From: Palsa-504 sp963739135
Lineage (GTDB): Bacteria > Actinomycetota > Actinomycetes > Streptosporangiales > Streptosporangiaceae
Direction: 5' to 3'
Length of the DNA: 64,000 bases
Assembly: GCA_963739135.1 (NCBI GenBank)
Contig: CAVTZG010000007.1
Location: 404,442-468,441 of the forward strand
The position numbers and the translations under genes were made by a program. The notes beneath the pieces are model-generated. The model searched no databases. It was not told the origin of the DNA and was given only the letters and a program-made list of their open reading frames with translations. Positions within the stretch are counted from its first letter, which is position 1. Each line of letters starts with the position of its first letter. Of this stretch, positions 47,681 to 56,782 are shown piece by piece.

Positions 47681-49486
47681 GTGAGCGCGGACCGAGGACA
47701 CGCTGAGGGCGGGAATGGAGCGCGACGCCGCTCCGGAACCAGGAAGGACGACCATGCGGGGGCCCAGCCCTCGCCGCCGGATACAGCGTCTGGACCGGAA
47801 CCCGGGCCGGTGCGCGTGGCGTCGGGCCTGCGGGAGGGCTTGGACATCTTGGTCGCGGGCACACCGGGCATGCGCTCGGCGTTCCTTGCGCCGGCCCCCG
47901 CGGCCAGGGCAGCGTTCAAGCTGGCGCGGCGTCCGGGCACGGTGGCTCGCCGGCTGGGCGGCCTCGGCGTCGAGCTCGCCGCGACGGCGGCGGGGGTGTC
48001 GTCGCGCGCCCCCAGTCCGAAGGACCGGCGCTTCGCCGATCCGGCCTGGCGGGACAGCTGGCTGTTCCGGCGGATCGCGCAGGCCTACCTGGCCGCGGTC
48101 GCTACTACCGGGGAACTGATCGGCGACGCTGAGCTGGACTGGGCCGCCGACGGGGAGCTGCGGTTCGTGGCCGAGAACATCGCCGACGCCCTGGCGCCGA
48201 CGAACTTCTTGTGGTCCAACCCGGCCGCGCTGAAGGTGACCATCGACTCCGGCGGCGCCAACCTGGTGAACGGAGCGCGGAACCTGCTGCGGGACGTCTC
48301 GACACCGCCCCGCCTGCCGGCCAGCGTGGACACCTCGAAGTTCACGGTGGGTGAGAACCTGGCGGCGACGCCCGGGGCGGTGGTGCACCGGACCGAGGTT
48401 TTCGAGCTGATCCAGTACGCGCCGAGCACAGACACGGTGCACGAGGTGCCGCTGATGATCATCCCGCCGACGATCAACAAGTACTACGCCTGGGACCTGT
48501 CGCCCGGGCGCAGCATCGCGGAGTGGTTCGTCGCTCAGGGCATGCAGGTGTTCACGCTGTCGTGGACGAACCCGACCGCGGCGCAGGCGTACTTCAACCT
48601 GGATACCTACGCGGGCGCGTGCGTGGAGGCGGGCCGGGTGGTGCAGCAGATCACCGGCACGGACTCGCTGAACGTCGCGGCCGCCTGCTCGGGCGGCCAG
48701 ATCGCGGCCGCGGCCGTCGGGCATCTGGTCGTTTCGGGCCAGCTCGGGCACGTGGCCAGCCTCGGGCTGTTCGTCTGCGCGCTGGACCGGCCCCAGGAGG
48801 GCGTCATCGGCGCCCTGTACACCCGCGAGGCGGCTGCCGCCTCGGTGGCGGCATCGGCCGCCCGGGGCTACGTGGACGGGGCCACGTTCGCCGAGATCTT
48901 CGCTTGGCTGCGCCCGAACGACATGATCTGGAACTACTGGGTCAACAACTACCTGCTGGGCGCTCCGCCGCCGGCGTTCGACATCTTGTACTGGAACCAG
49001 GACAGCATCCGGATGGCGGCCGGCCTGCAAGGCGACATGATCCGGGTGGCCGTGGAGAACTCGATGCGCATCCCCGGCGCGCTGACGGTCCTGGGCACCC
49101 CGATCGACCTGGCCTCCGCCGACGTCCCGACCTACGTCCTGGCGGGCCAGACCGATCACATCGTGCCGTGGCAGAACGCCTACCGCGGCACGCAGATCCT
49201 CGGCGGAACCGCCCGCTTCGTCCTGGTGAACAGCGGCCATCTCCAGGCACTGGTCAACCCGCCAGATCCCGGCAGCCGCCGGACCTACCGCGTCGCCGAT
49301 GCCGTGCCAGCCCGCCCCGAGGCGTGGCTGGCCGGGGCCGCCGAGCACAAAGGCAGCTGGTGGCCGGACTACCTGCGCTGGCTGGAGCCGCACTCGGGCG
49401 AGCCCAAGCCGAAGCCGAAGACCCTCGGAAGCAAGCAGCACAAGCCGATCGCGGCCGCCCCCGGAATGTACGTCTTCCAGACCTGA
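47681..49486 (+). CDS. phaC: Polyhydroxyalkanoate synthase
   Basis: 601 residues from GTG 47681 with TAGGAGC 8 bases upstream. The N-terminal PhaC_N-type region includes RRFADPAWRDSWLFRRIAQAYL and PTNFLWSNPAALK; the alpha/beta hydrolase core carries NKYYAWDLSPGRSIAEWFV and the lipase-like box with the nucleophilic cysteine, AACSGGQIAAAA (Cys336), then Asp492 in GQTDHIVPW and His520 in NSGHLQALVNPP. These three form the catalytic triad of PHA synthases that polymerise 3-hydroxyacyl-CoA on granules. Length fits class I/II synthases. Its TGA overlaps the ATG of a GNAT fragment (TGATG), suggesting a former operon. Confidence 0.95.
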   Translation: MSADRGHAEGGNGARRRSGTRKDDHAGAQPSPPDTASGPEPGPVRVASGLREGLDILVAGTPGMRSAFLAPAPAARAAFKLARRPGTVARRLGGLGVELAATAAGVSSRAPSPKDRRFADPAWRDSWLFRRIAQAYLAAVATTGELIGDAELDWAADGELRFVAENIADALAPTNFLWSNPAALKVTIDSGGANLVNGARNLLRDVSTPPRLPASVDTSKFTVGENLAATPGAVVHRTEVFELIQYAPSTDTVHEVPLMIIPPTINKYYAWDLSPGRSIAEWFVAQGMQVFTLSWTNPTAAQAYFNLDTYAGACVEAGRVVQQITGTDSLNVAAACSGGQIAAAAVGHLVVSGQLGHVASLGLFVCALDRPQEGVIGALYTREAAAASVAASAARGYVDGATFAEIFAWLRPNDMIWNYWVNNYLLGAPPPAFDILYWNQDSIRMAAGLQGDMIRVAVENSMRIPGALTVLGTPIDLASADVPTYVLAGQTDHIVPWQNAYRGTQILGGTARFVLVNSGHLQALVNPPDPGSRRTYRVADAVPARPEAWLAGAAEHKGSWWPDYLRWLEPHSGEPKPKPKTLGSKQHKPIAAAPGMYVFQT

Positions 49487-49735
49487 TGGCAACAGCGCGC
49501 CCTGCTGGCCCTTCCCGGCGCCGGATGATCACTTTGCGCGACGGCACGCGGGTGACGCTGCGCCCGATCGCACCCCAGGACAAGCCGCTGCTGGCCGCCA
49601 GCTTCGAGCGCTGAGCCAGGAGTCGCGCTACCGGCGGCTCTTCACGGTTAAGGACGAGCTGTCCGCGGCTGAGCTCGACTACCTTGTCGATGTCGACCAC
49701 GGCGACCACAAGGCGATCATCGCCGTCGACCACCT
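49486..49735 (+). pseudogene. GNAT acetyltransferase N-terminal remnant
   Basis: ATG 49486 overlaps the phaC stop. It reads RRMITLRDGTRVTLRPIAPQ and KPLLAASFER, breaks frame near 49612, and continues LSQESRYRRLFTVKDELSAAEL with VDVDHGDHKAIIAVD. This is the start of a GNAT domain of the kind seen in actinobacterial lysine acetyltransferases. After 49735 the sequence switches to a STAND-protein fragment; the acetyl-CoA-binding motif is absent here, though a matching C-terminal piece exists on the other strand at 51929-52260. Confidence 0.75.
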
Positions 49736-49737
49736 CG

Positions 49738-50080
49738 AGCGCCGCGACCAGCACGCCGACCAGCACGCAATCACCGACGCCCTGATCACGCTCGTCCCCC
49801 GCGCGCGGGCAGAGGCCAGGACTGGGGCGCCCCCCATCCGTACACCCGCACCCACCTGGCCACCCACGCGGCACAAGCCGGATGCATCGACGGTTTGCTC
49901 GCTGACCCCGCATACCTGCTGACCGCGGCCCGCCTGCAGCTGCTCGCCAGCTTGGGGGCCGCGCTCTCGCTGTGCGCACGGTCCGCCGCCGATGCCTACC
50001 GCCGCGCCGCTCCGCACTTGCGCGCCGCGCCCGCCCGCGAGCACGCCTCATACCTGCAACTGGCTGCCCGCTGCGGACGC
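49738..50080 (+). pseudogene. STAND/WD40-type NTPase middle fragment
   Basis: HAITDALITLVPR, then after a frame change HPYTRTHLATHAAQAGCIDG, LLADPAYLLTAARLQLLASL and AADAYRRAAPHLRAAPAREH with YLQLAARCGR. This is the helical region between the NTPase and WD40 repeats of large actinobacterial STAND proteins. ATPase motifs and repeats are not present. Confidence 0.6.
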
Positions 50081-50082
50081 CG

Positions 50083-50379
50083 GTGCCCCGGTAAGGGTGC
50101 GGCGAGGAAGGCGTCCACCACCGGCGCCAGCTCTGCCGCCTCGGTCACTCGGCCCAGATCGCCGCCGTGGTAGACATGCAGCCGCGCTCTCGGGATGAGC
50201 AGGTTCATCAGCCTGGCGTTGGCCAGCGGGATGATCGGGTCGTCATCGCCGGCCAGGATGAGCGTCGGCTGGCGGATCATCGGCAGGAACGGCAGGCTGG
50301 TCCAGCCCGCCGCGGCGAGGAGCTGATAGGTGTACGCGCGAGGCGATCCGAGCCAGTTGGAGTTGTCCATGGCCGCCAC
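50083..50379 (-). pseudogene. PhaZ-type depolymerase C-terminal remnant
   Basis: The stretch YTYQLLAAAGWTSLPFLPMI, QPTLILAGDDDPIIPLANAR and LHVYHGGDLGRV with APVVDAFLAAP is nearly the same as the end of the PhaZ at 54574, but the catalytic His is changed (HGGD instead of HGGH) and the natural stop after FLAAP is missing: the frame runs on into unrelated sequence. The nucleophile-bearing half is absent. Confidence 0.8.
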
Positions 50380-50384
50380 GGCAC

Positions 50385-51095
50385 GAGGCCGAGGGGAGCC
50401 CGGTCACCGCCGCCACCCTGGCCAGGATCCGAGCGACGCTGCGCGCGGCACTGAATGCCGCCGTCCGCGCGGGTCTGATCGCCGTCAACGCCGCGTCCCG
50501 CGCGGAGCTGCCGTCCGCGCGCCGTCCGCGTCCGGTGGTCTGGACGGCAGCGCGGGTCGCGGAGTGGGAGCGCACAGGGATCCGCCCGCCGGTGGCGGTG
50601 TGGACGGCGGCGCAGACCGCCGGGTTCCTCAATGCCATCCGCGGCGACCGGCTGTACGCCGCCTACCACCTGATCGCGTTGCGCGGGCTGCGCCGGGGCG
50701 AGGCGGCGGTGCTGCGCTGGCGCGACATCGACCTCGACGGCGCCACCGCGATCATCACCTGCCAGCTCCAGCAGTACGACGGCCGCCTGGTGCTGTGCCC
50801 GCCGAAGACCGCCCGCAGCGAGCGCGCCGTCGCGCTGGATCGCACCACCGTCGCGGTGCTGCGCGCCCACGAAGCAGCCCAGGAGGCCGAGCGCGCCACG
50901 CTCGGCAAGAACTATCACGACAGCGGATACGTGTTCACCTGCCTCAACGGCGATCCGATGGCCCCGGACCGGCTGTCACGGACCTCACAGCCGACACCTG
51001 CACGTCGGTGCTCCCCGAGGTCGCACAAGGTCGCCGAGGACGTCGCCACGCTCATCATCCAGTCATCCAGGCCGGGTGCCTTGTGCCCGGCACCG
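50385..51095 (+). pseudogene. Tyrosine integrase remnant
   Basis: TAATLARIRATLRAALNAAV opens in the core-binding domain; the catalytic domain begins HLIALRGLRRGEAAVLRWRDID with the first catalytic Arg, then the beta-hairpin lysine in PPKTARSERAVALD. After PDRLSR the segment with the HxxR box is missing and the sequence jumps to LTADTCTSVLPEVAQ and KVAEDVATLIIQ, the usual tail of actinobacterial phage-type integrases, in a changed frame. It cannot be active. A tRNA-Lys 3' half lies about 270 bases downstream. Confidence 0.8.
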
Positions 51096-51367
51096 CCCGG
51101 CCGCGCCAGCCCGAGCCGCCCGGCTACGGTGGCGGAGGCCAGGGATCTGGCAGCCGCGCCCACCCGGGACGCCAGGTCAGCCGCCCGGCACGCGCGGACC
51201 TGGACATCAACAGGAACCGGCTCAGCGGGAACGTTCCGGCGCAGCGGCGCAACGCGCACATGCTGTTGCAGATGGGAAGCGGGCATCCGGCCATACCACG
51301 GCCAACCTCTGCCCATACCGACACTCTGACAAGAGAAAAGATCGGGGTAAAACCCCGGGTCAGCACG

Positions 51368-51411
51368 GGTGCGCCGCCAGGGACTCGAACCCCGAACCCG
51401 CGGATTAAGAG
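51368..51411 (-). tRNA. tRNA-Lys(CTT) 3' half, likely attachment site
   Basis: On the minus strand the bases CTCTTAATCCGCGGGTTCGG, then the T-arm GGTTCGAGTCCC and the acceptor TGGCGGCGCACC match the 3' half of an actinobacterial tRNA-Lys with anticodon CTT, including part of the anticodon loop and stem. The 5' half is absent: the bases beyond 51411 do not form a D-arm or acceptor strand. Tyrosine integrases commonly use tRNA 3' halves as att core, and a dead integrase is next to it. Confidence 0.75.
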
Positions 51412-51928
51412 CGGGACCTGCCATTCTGTGCGGTTGCGTGTATCCGCGGCGGGCGGCGGATACCGCGTGCTGCCGGGGCGTACCGGGACATCCGAGCGAA
51501 GATGGAGCGAACCGAACATCCATGCGGATAGGTCTAGACCATCATGGCCGAGGGTGCCTGGACCATGGCGGGTAAAGGCATAGACGCCCTCCACGCAACA
51601 CATGTCAGCCGCACCCGAGTCCGGCGAAGGCGGCCGACACGATTCGTGATCCTTGCTGGCAGCGCCCGGATTTGACCTGGAAGCACAACCTCGGACGTCC
51701 TCGGACGCGAGAGGTGGGTGATGTGCCTAATGTGTACCTTTCGGTATCCCAAGGCATGCTGGGTGGCAGCGGGGCGAGTCCACGGCGCATGCTCCGAAGG
51801 CTCCTGGCAGACCGGTTCGCGGTTGCGCACTGCTGGGCAGGTCACGAGCGGGGCCGCATAAAAGCCCAGGCCAACACTAGTGGCCGAGTTTTGGAACCCC
51901 ACACGGCGCTCGCCGGCAACCGCACGAT

Positions 51929-52260
51929 GTGAGCCAGGCCGTCCGGGACGGTTCGGCGATCTCGACGCGGGCGGTGACCACGGGCCGGCCGATTCGGGCT
52001 CGACCCGGCCCAGGGTGGCCAGGAGAGTAAGCATGGACCGGTTTTCGCGAGGACCTCGGCGGTGAAGTACTCGACCCCGACCTCGACGGCGCGCTCGCTC
52101 AGCCGGGCCAGCAGCGCGGAGCCGAGCCCGCGCCCCTGCCAGGCATCGACCAGGGTCACCCCCAGGTCGGCGGTGTCAGGCTGGTCCTCGAGGCGGACGA
52201 ACCGGCACTCCCGATGATCTCCGCCGACTGCGGTGGCAGGGCGGCCCAGCGCCTCGTTGC
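51929..52260 (-). pseudogene. GNAT acetyltransferase C-terminal remnant
   Basis: Reads FVRLEDQPDTADLGVTLVDA, with WQGRGLGSALLARLSERAVEVGV (landmark RGLGSALL, the acetyl-CoA loop Q/RxxGxG/A) and EYFTAEVLA; after a frame change MLTLLATLGRVEPESAGP follows. It is the C-terminal half of a GNAT domain and probably the counterpart of the N-terminal piece at 49486, separated by inversion or later insertion. Confidence 0.7.
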
Positions 52261-52324
52261 CGGTGTGATCGACCTCGACCGCCGCCTGGACGGTGGCCTC
52301 GGGCAGCCGAGGAAGCAGGCGCGC

Positions 52325-52508
52325 GGCTGGGGGCGATCACGCTCGTCGTCGCGGTCGGCGACCCGTACCACGAGCTGCTGCGGGTGGTAGAGGAGATCCG
52401 CGCCGACGCCGTCGTCGGCGCGTCCGCCAAGGCCGGGCACAGCTGGCTGGGGTCGCTGGCGGTGCGGTTGGTCAGGCCGGCCGCTGGCCGGTCACCGTTG
52501 TGCCGTGA
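52325..52508 (+). pseudogene. Universal stress protein C-terminal remnant
   Basis: AITLVVAVGDPYHELLRVVE, EIRADAVVGASAKAGHSWLGSLAV and, in a shifted frame, AGRWPVTVVP with TGA at 52506-52508. This is the ATP-binding end of an actinobacterial UspA-fold protein; the usual G-2x-G-9x-G(S/T) motif is partly degraded and the N-terminal domain is gone. Confidence 0.6.
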
Positions 52509-52687
52509 GGTCGATGACGGGCGTGACCATCGTGACCGGGGCCGTGATCGGCCGTCAACGGTCATCGTTTAGAAACGCGATATTTTACCGTGAGCCGATC
52601 TTGGCATCGGCCCGCGGCCGCAGGCATGCTTGCGGGTGAGACCCGTCGCGGTTCCGATATGCCGTCGCGGCGCTAGTGGAGGGTGCC

Positions 52688-54018
52688 ATGGCGAATCTCA
52701 GTTTCCTGCTCGACGACGCGGCGGCCGGCCACCCGGACCACCCGGCGATCCGGATGGACGACCTCGTGCTGACCTACGCCCAGCTGCATGAGGCGGCCGG
52801 GCGGATGGGCGCGCTGCTCGCCTCGCGCGGGATCGAGCCCGGCGACCGCGTCGGGCTCATGCTGCCGAACGTCCCGGCGTTCCCGGTCGCCTTCTACGGC
52901 GCGCTGGCCGCCGGCGCCGTCGTGGTGCCGATGAACCCGCTGCTCAAGGAGCGTGAGATCAGCTATTACCTGAACGACTCGGGTGCCAAGGTGCTGCTGT
53001 CCTGGCACGCCGCCGCCGGGCAGGCCGCCAAGGGCGCCGCCGACGCGGGGGCCCAGATGATCGCAGCCGAGACGGCGGACTTCGCCGACGTGCTCGGCCA
53101 GGTCCAGGGCGCCGCGCCGGGACCGTCCGGCCGGCACGGCGGCGACGACGCGGTCATCTTGTACACCTCGGGGACCACCGGAAGGCCCAAGGGCGCCGAG
53201 CTCACCCACGACGGGCTGACCGGCAACGCGACGGTGACCGCGCGGACGCTGCTCGAGGGCACGCCGGACGACGTGGTCATGGGCTGCCTGCCGCTGTTCC
53301 ACGTGTTCGGGCTGACCTGCGGGCTGAACGCCTCGGTCGCGAAAGCGGCCACGCTGACGCTGCTGCCCAGGTTCGACCCGGCCAAGGCGCTGGACATCAC
53401 GCAGCGCGACAAGGTAACGGTCTTCGAGGGCGTGCCGACCATGTACGCGGCCATGCTGTACCTGCCGGATGGGGACCCGGCCAGGGCGGCGACGCTGCGG
53501 GTGTGCGTCTCCGGCGGCGCCGCGCTGCCGGTGGAGGTCCTGCGCGGCTTCGAGGAGAAGTTCGGCTGCATCATCCTCGAGGGGTACGGGCTGTCGGAGA
53601 CCTCCCCGGTCGCCTCGTTCAACCACCCGCACCAGGTGCGCAAGCCCGGCTCGATCGGCACCCCGATCCACGGGGTGCAGATGCGGCTAATCGACGACGA
53701 CTGGAGCACCGTGCCCGAGGGGGAAATCGGCGAGATCGCCATCCGCGGCCCCAACGTGATGAAGGGCACGAGCACCCGGCGGTCGCCGAGGTGGCCGTGA
53801 TCGGGATGCCGCATCCCCACCTGGGCGAGGAGGTCGCAGCCGCCGTGGCGCTGAAGCCGGGCGCCAGCGCGGAGCCGGAGGAACTGCGCGCGTACGCCCG
53901 GGACAGGGTGGCGACGTACAAGTACCCGCGGCACGTCTGGCTCGTGGAGTCGCTGCCCAAGGGGCCAACCGGCAAGATCCTGCGCCGGGAGGTACATCCC
54001 CCCGAGGACGCGGGGTGA
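52688..54018 (+). pseudogene. Long-chain-type acyl-CoA ligase with internal deletion
   Basis: ATG 52688 follows GGAGGG. Intact N-terminal domain: LPNVPAFPVAFYGALAAGAVV, ILYTSGTTGRPKGAELTH, CLPLFHVFGLTCG, EGYGLSETSPVAS and IAIRGPNVMKG. At about 53773 the sequence jumps, with a frame change, to HPAVAEVAVIGMPHPHLGEE and ends KGPTGKILRREV. The 55-60 residues normally between (hinge with TGD and the VDRKKDLI region) are missing, so the adenylation hinge is lost. The gene overlaps the following frame by GTGA and belongs to a ligase-phaC-phaZ type operon. Confidence 0.88.
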
Positions 54019-54573
54019 CCGCCGACCAGGGCCCGGAGCCCCCGGAGCCCCCCGAACCACCGGGCGCCCCGGAGTCCCGGGGCGCCCCGGTTAGCCCGCA
54101 GGCGCTGGAGACTGAAGGAGCGGCAGTTGCGGGAGCAGCGGCGGCGGGAGCTGCGGGCGTGTCGGCCACGGGAACCGCGGCAGGCGCGGGCACTGCCGGA
54201 ACCATGCACAGCGCGCAGCTGGGAGGCGTGCAGACCCGGCCGGACGCGGGCCCGCAGAGCGCGGGACGCGGGTCCGCGGAGCAGGCAGGACGCGGGTGCG
54301 CAGAACCGGTCGGACGCGGGTCAGCAGGCGGCGGGCCCGGCCTGGACCCAGGACGCGGTGGAGGCGGCCGACGGCATCGACCTGCTGCTGACCGACGCGG
54401 CGCTCGGTGTCCTGCGCCGCTTCAGGCCGGACAGCTCCCTGCTGCGGCTGGCCGCCGGGCTGGCCCGGCGCCCCGGGCATGTCGCCCGGCAGGCGGCTCT
54501 GCTCGGCGCCGAACTCGGCAAGATAGCGGTCGGCCGGTCCGAACTGGCGCCCGTTGTGCCGCGCCGGGGAGCT
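54015..54573 (+). pseudogene. PHA synthase N-terminal remnant
   Basis: GTG 54015 overlaps the ligase stop. A Pro/Ala/Gly-rich leader and a short tandem repeat (54242-54320) lead to AADGIDLLLTDAALGVLRRF, LLRLAAGLARRPGHVARQAAL and LGAELGKIAVGRSELAP. This helical segment corresponds to the one preceding the conserved RRFADPAW motif in the PhaC at 47681 (compare FKLARRPGTVARRLGGLG). Everything after it, including the catalytic domain, is missing, and phaZ starts immediately. A frame change lies in the repeat near 54260. Confidence 0.6.
54242..54320 (+). repeat. Short tandem repeat (GGACGCGGG units)
   Basis: The nonamer GGACGCGGG starts at 54242, 54264, 54288 and 54312: spacing 22, 24, 24. The 24-base unit codes for eight residues with a common DAG core. 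The 22-base first interval equals loss of two bases and coincides with the frame change. Confidence 0.7.
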
Positions 54574-55413
54574 ATGTCCGTGACCGCTGAAGGGGTGCGC
54601 AGCATCACCGTCGGCAGCACGCAGCTGCGGGTGGCGGTGCGCCCCGGCCAGCCCGGCCCGGGGGCGGGTGCCGCGGCCCCTCGGGTTCCGCTGCTGCTGG
54701 TCAACGGCATCGGCGCCAGCCTGGAACTGCTCGAGCCGTTCGTGAGCAAGCTCGACCCGGCCACAGACGTGATCCGGTTCGACCCGCCCGGCGTCGGCGG
54801 GTCGCCGCTGCCGTCCCGGCCCTACAGGGCGTCCTGGCTGTGCCGGCTGATCGCGGCCATGCTCACCGAGCTCGGCTACGGCCGCGTCGACGTGCTCGGC
54901 GTCTCCTGGGGCGGCGGAGTGGCGCAGCACTTTGCCGCGTTCCAGGCGGCCAGGTGCCGCCGCCTGGTGCTGGCGTCGACGGCGACCGGGATGCTGATGG
55001 TGCCGCCCCGCCCGTCGGTGCTCCGGCACATGGTGACGCCGCGGCGGCACCTGGACCGCGGGTACATGCGCCAGGTCGCCGGGGACATCTACGGCGGGCT
55101 GGCGAGAATCGATACGGCGGAAACCGCGGACGCGATGCACGACGACAACCGGGTCGGGCTGTCCCGCGGCTATTGGTACCAGCTTGCGGCCACCGTGGGC
55201 TGGACCAGCCTGCCGTTCCTGCCGCTGCTCCGGCAGCGGACGCTGATCCTGGCCGGGGACGACGATCCGATCATCCCGCTGGCCAACGCCCGGCTGATGC
55301 ACCGGCTGATCCGCGGCTCTCAGCTCTACGTCTACCACGGCGGCCACCTCGGCCTGGGCACCGACGCTGCCGAGCTGGCGCCGGTGGTGGACCGCTTCCT
55401 CGCCGCACCCTAG
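54574..55413 (+). CDS. phaZ: PHA depolymerase-like alpha/beta hydrolase
   Basis: 279 residues from ATG 54574 with GGGGAG 4-9 bases upstream. Motifs: LLLVNGIGASLELLEPFV, RFDPPGVGGSPLPSRPYR, the nucleophile elbow DVLGVSWGGGVAQHFAAF, RRLVLASTATGMLMVPPRP, WTSLPFLPLLRQRTLILAGD with DDPIIPLANARLM, and the His in VYHGGHLGLGT. This is the intracellular medium-chain PHA depolymerase pattern; it hydrolyses stored polyester. Length is normal, without the Ala-rich tail of the copy at 40142. It follows the phaC remnant and precedes a small gene 18 bases downstream. Confidence 0.9.
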   Translation: MSVTAEGVRSITVGSTQLRVAVRPGQPGPGAGAAAPRVPLLLVNGIGASLELLEPFVSKLDPATDVIRFDPPGVGGSPLPSRPYRASWLCRLIAAMLTELGYGRVDVLGVSWGGGVAQHFAAFQAARCRRLVLASTATGMLMVPPRPSVLRHMVTPRRHLDRGYMRQVAGDIYGGLARIDTAETADAMHDDNRVGLSRGYWYQLAATVGWTSLPFLPLLRQRTLILAGDDDPIIPLANARLMHRLIRGSQLYVYHGGHLGLGTDAAELAPVVDRFLAAP

Positions 55414-55431
55414 CTGAACAGGAGTACTGGC

Positions 55432-55916
55432 ATGGCAAGCGCCGACCGCGGCCCCGTCGCCGGCGCCGACTTCTACCTGCTCGAGCAATTGCTCGAGCCC
55501 GAAGGCCGGGCATCTTTGAGCTGGTGAGCGAGCTTGCGCCGCTGCACCCGCGGGACAACACCTTCCCCGGTGTGGTGTTCCTCCACCTCGCCGCGGACGC
55601 GCTGGACTGGTGCGGAGCCAGCCGGGTCGGCCCGCTGCCCCTGGAGGGACTACGCGAGCGGTTCGTGTCCGAGTGCACGTTCCGCGGCCGGCAAAACCAC
55701 AAGCTCCAATATGCGGTGCTGGCCGCGGCAGCACTCCGCGGCGGGACCGAACCGGACCTGCTGGATGAGGTCGCCTGGTGGCAGACCGACGACTTCTGGC
55801 AGTACGCCCTGTTCGCGGCGGTCGCCTACATCCGCGCGGCCGCCAGCCGGGCGGGTGTGCCGGTGCGCCAGGCATGCCAGGACCTGGCGCAGCGCCCTGG
55901 CCACCCCGTGCCATAA
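55432..55916 (+). CDS. Conserved hypothetical protein, frameshifted
   Basis: ATG 55432 with AGGAG 9 bases upstream. One missing G near 55505 joins FYLLEQLLEPEGR to GIFELVSELAPLHPRDNTF; the corrected length is 161 residues. Later segments are GVVFLHLAADALDWCGASR, FRGRQNHKLQYAVLAAAAL and DDFWQYALFAAVAYIRAAA, all helical with conserved Trp and Cys. Family not recognised. It is the last gene of the ligase-phaC-phaZ set, 18 bases after phaZ, and may act in granule metabolism. Confidence 0.7.
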
Positions 55917-56026
55917 CCATCAGGTATGCGTGCCGGAAACCGACGACCGTAGAAACTTGTGGGTGCCGGGGTGTGTCCTGAACGCAAGGAGGACCTGATG
56001 TAGGAACGAGTCCTTGATGCGGTGCT

Positions 56027-56750
56027 GTGCGGAAGATGAAGGTTTCGTGGCCCTTCGGAGTCGCCCTGCGGAGGGAGGCTTCAAGCCGCCTCATGCTGCG
56101 TTGGCTGAAGACCGTCGTGGTGAGCGATGAGGAAAAGGCGCCGGTTGAGGCGTCAGGCGGGGACCGGGAAGGCGAGCGCGAGCGAATCGTTGCTGACGTG
56201 CCGAAACCCTAAGACGACATCGAAACCGGGGTGTTTCTGCGACTCCGGGATGAGCCTGGCGGATATCCGCTTACTGGCCAGGTGGTGTCCGGCATGTAGA
56301 TGACGCGAGCCCGGTCTGCGGCTTCCGCACGGAACAGGAGAAGGCGCGTCCTGATACTGGCCGGTCTCGGGCGCGGGACCTGCCGGCAGGGAGATCCCCG
56401 AGCGGCTGAACCGCAAGGGGCTGAGTACCGTCGCGGGATGCGCTGGCGGACCGGTTCGTAGGTGCGCCGGGATAAACCGGCATGGAGGAGGAGATGGAAG
56501 AGCTCTACATCGAAGGTCCAGCGAACCACGGTGGCCGCGAGCCGTGCGTCGGTGCCCGTGAGGGTGCAGGCGAAGCGTCGGTAGCGGTACGTGCAGGCCA
56601 GGCTATTGAGCCGCGTAATCACAGAGTCCGGGGTGCCAACGCTGTCTACGGAAGCGGAAGGCAACACTGCCAGCAGCGTTATCGCGAGGTGCTGGCGGGC
56701 CCCGCGCGGTCAGAGAACCTGTCGGGCTCGAATACAAGATCAGGGCGGTG
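56027..56750 (+). mobile_element. Group II intron 5' fragment
   Basis: From GTGCGG at 56027, a group II 5' consensus, runs about 480 bases of structured non-coding sequence with elements I associate with domains I-III of bacterial group II introns (for example GTTGCTGACGTGCCGAAACC and GGCTGAACCGCAAGGGGCTG). A pseudo-ORF MEELYIEGPANHGGREPC from 56503 with IEPRNHRVRGANAV and GPARSENL follows; this peptide is a frequent conceptual translation of the region just before the intron reverse transcriptase. No reverse transcriptase or domain V follows, so the 3' half is lost at about 56750. Confidence 0.55.
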
Positions 56751-56782
56751 ACTTGCTTCTTTCCGTAAGAGCGTGGGGCATG

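Noticed and set aside
45729..49492. Long minus-strand open frames opposite the acyl-CoA ligase and phaC
   Set aside because: Low-complexity Arg/Gln/His/Pro composition and no motif; the sense strand encodes complete enzymes with catalytic residues.
54242..54320. Origin-like iterons (GGACGCGGG repeats)
   Set aside because: The units code for a Pro/Ala/Gly-rich linker in a phaC remnant, with no replication gene or AT-rich region nearby.
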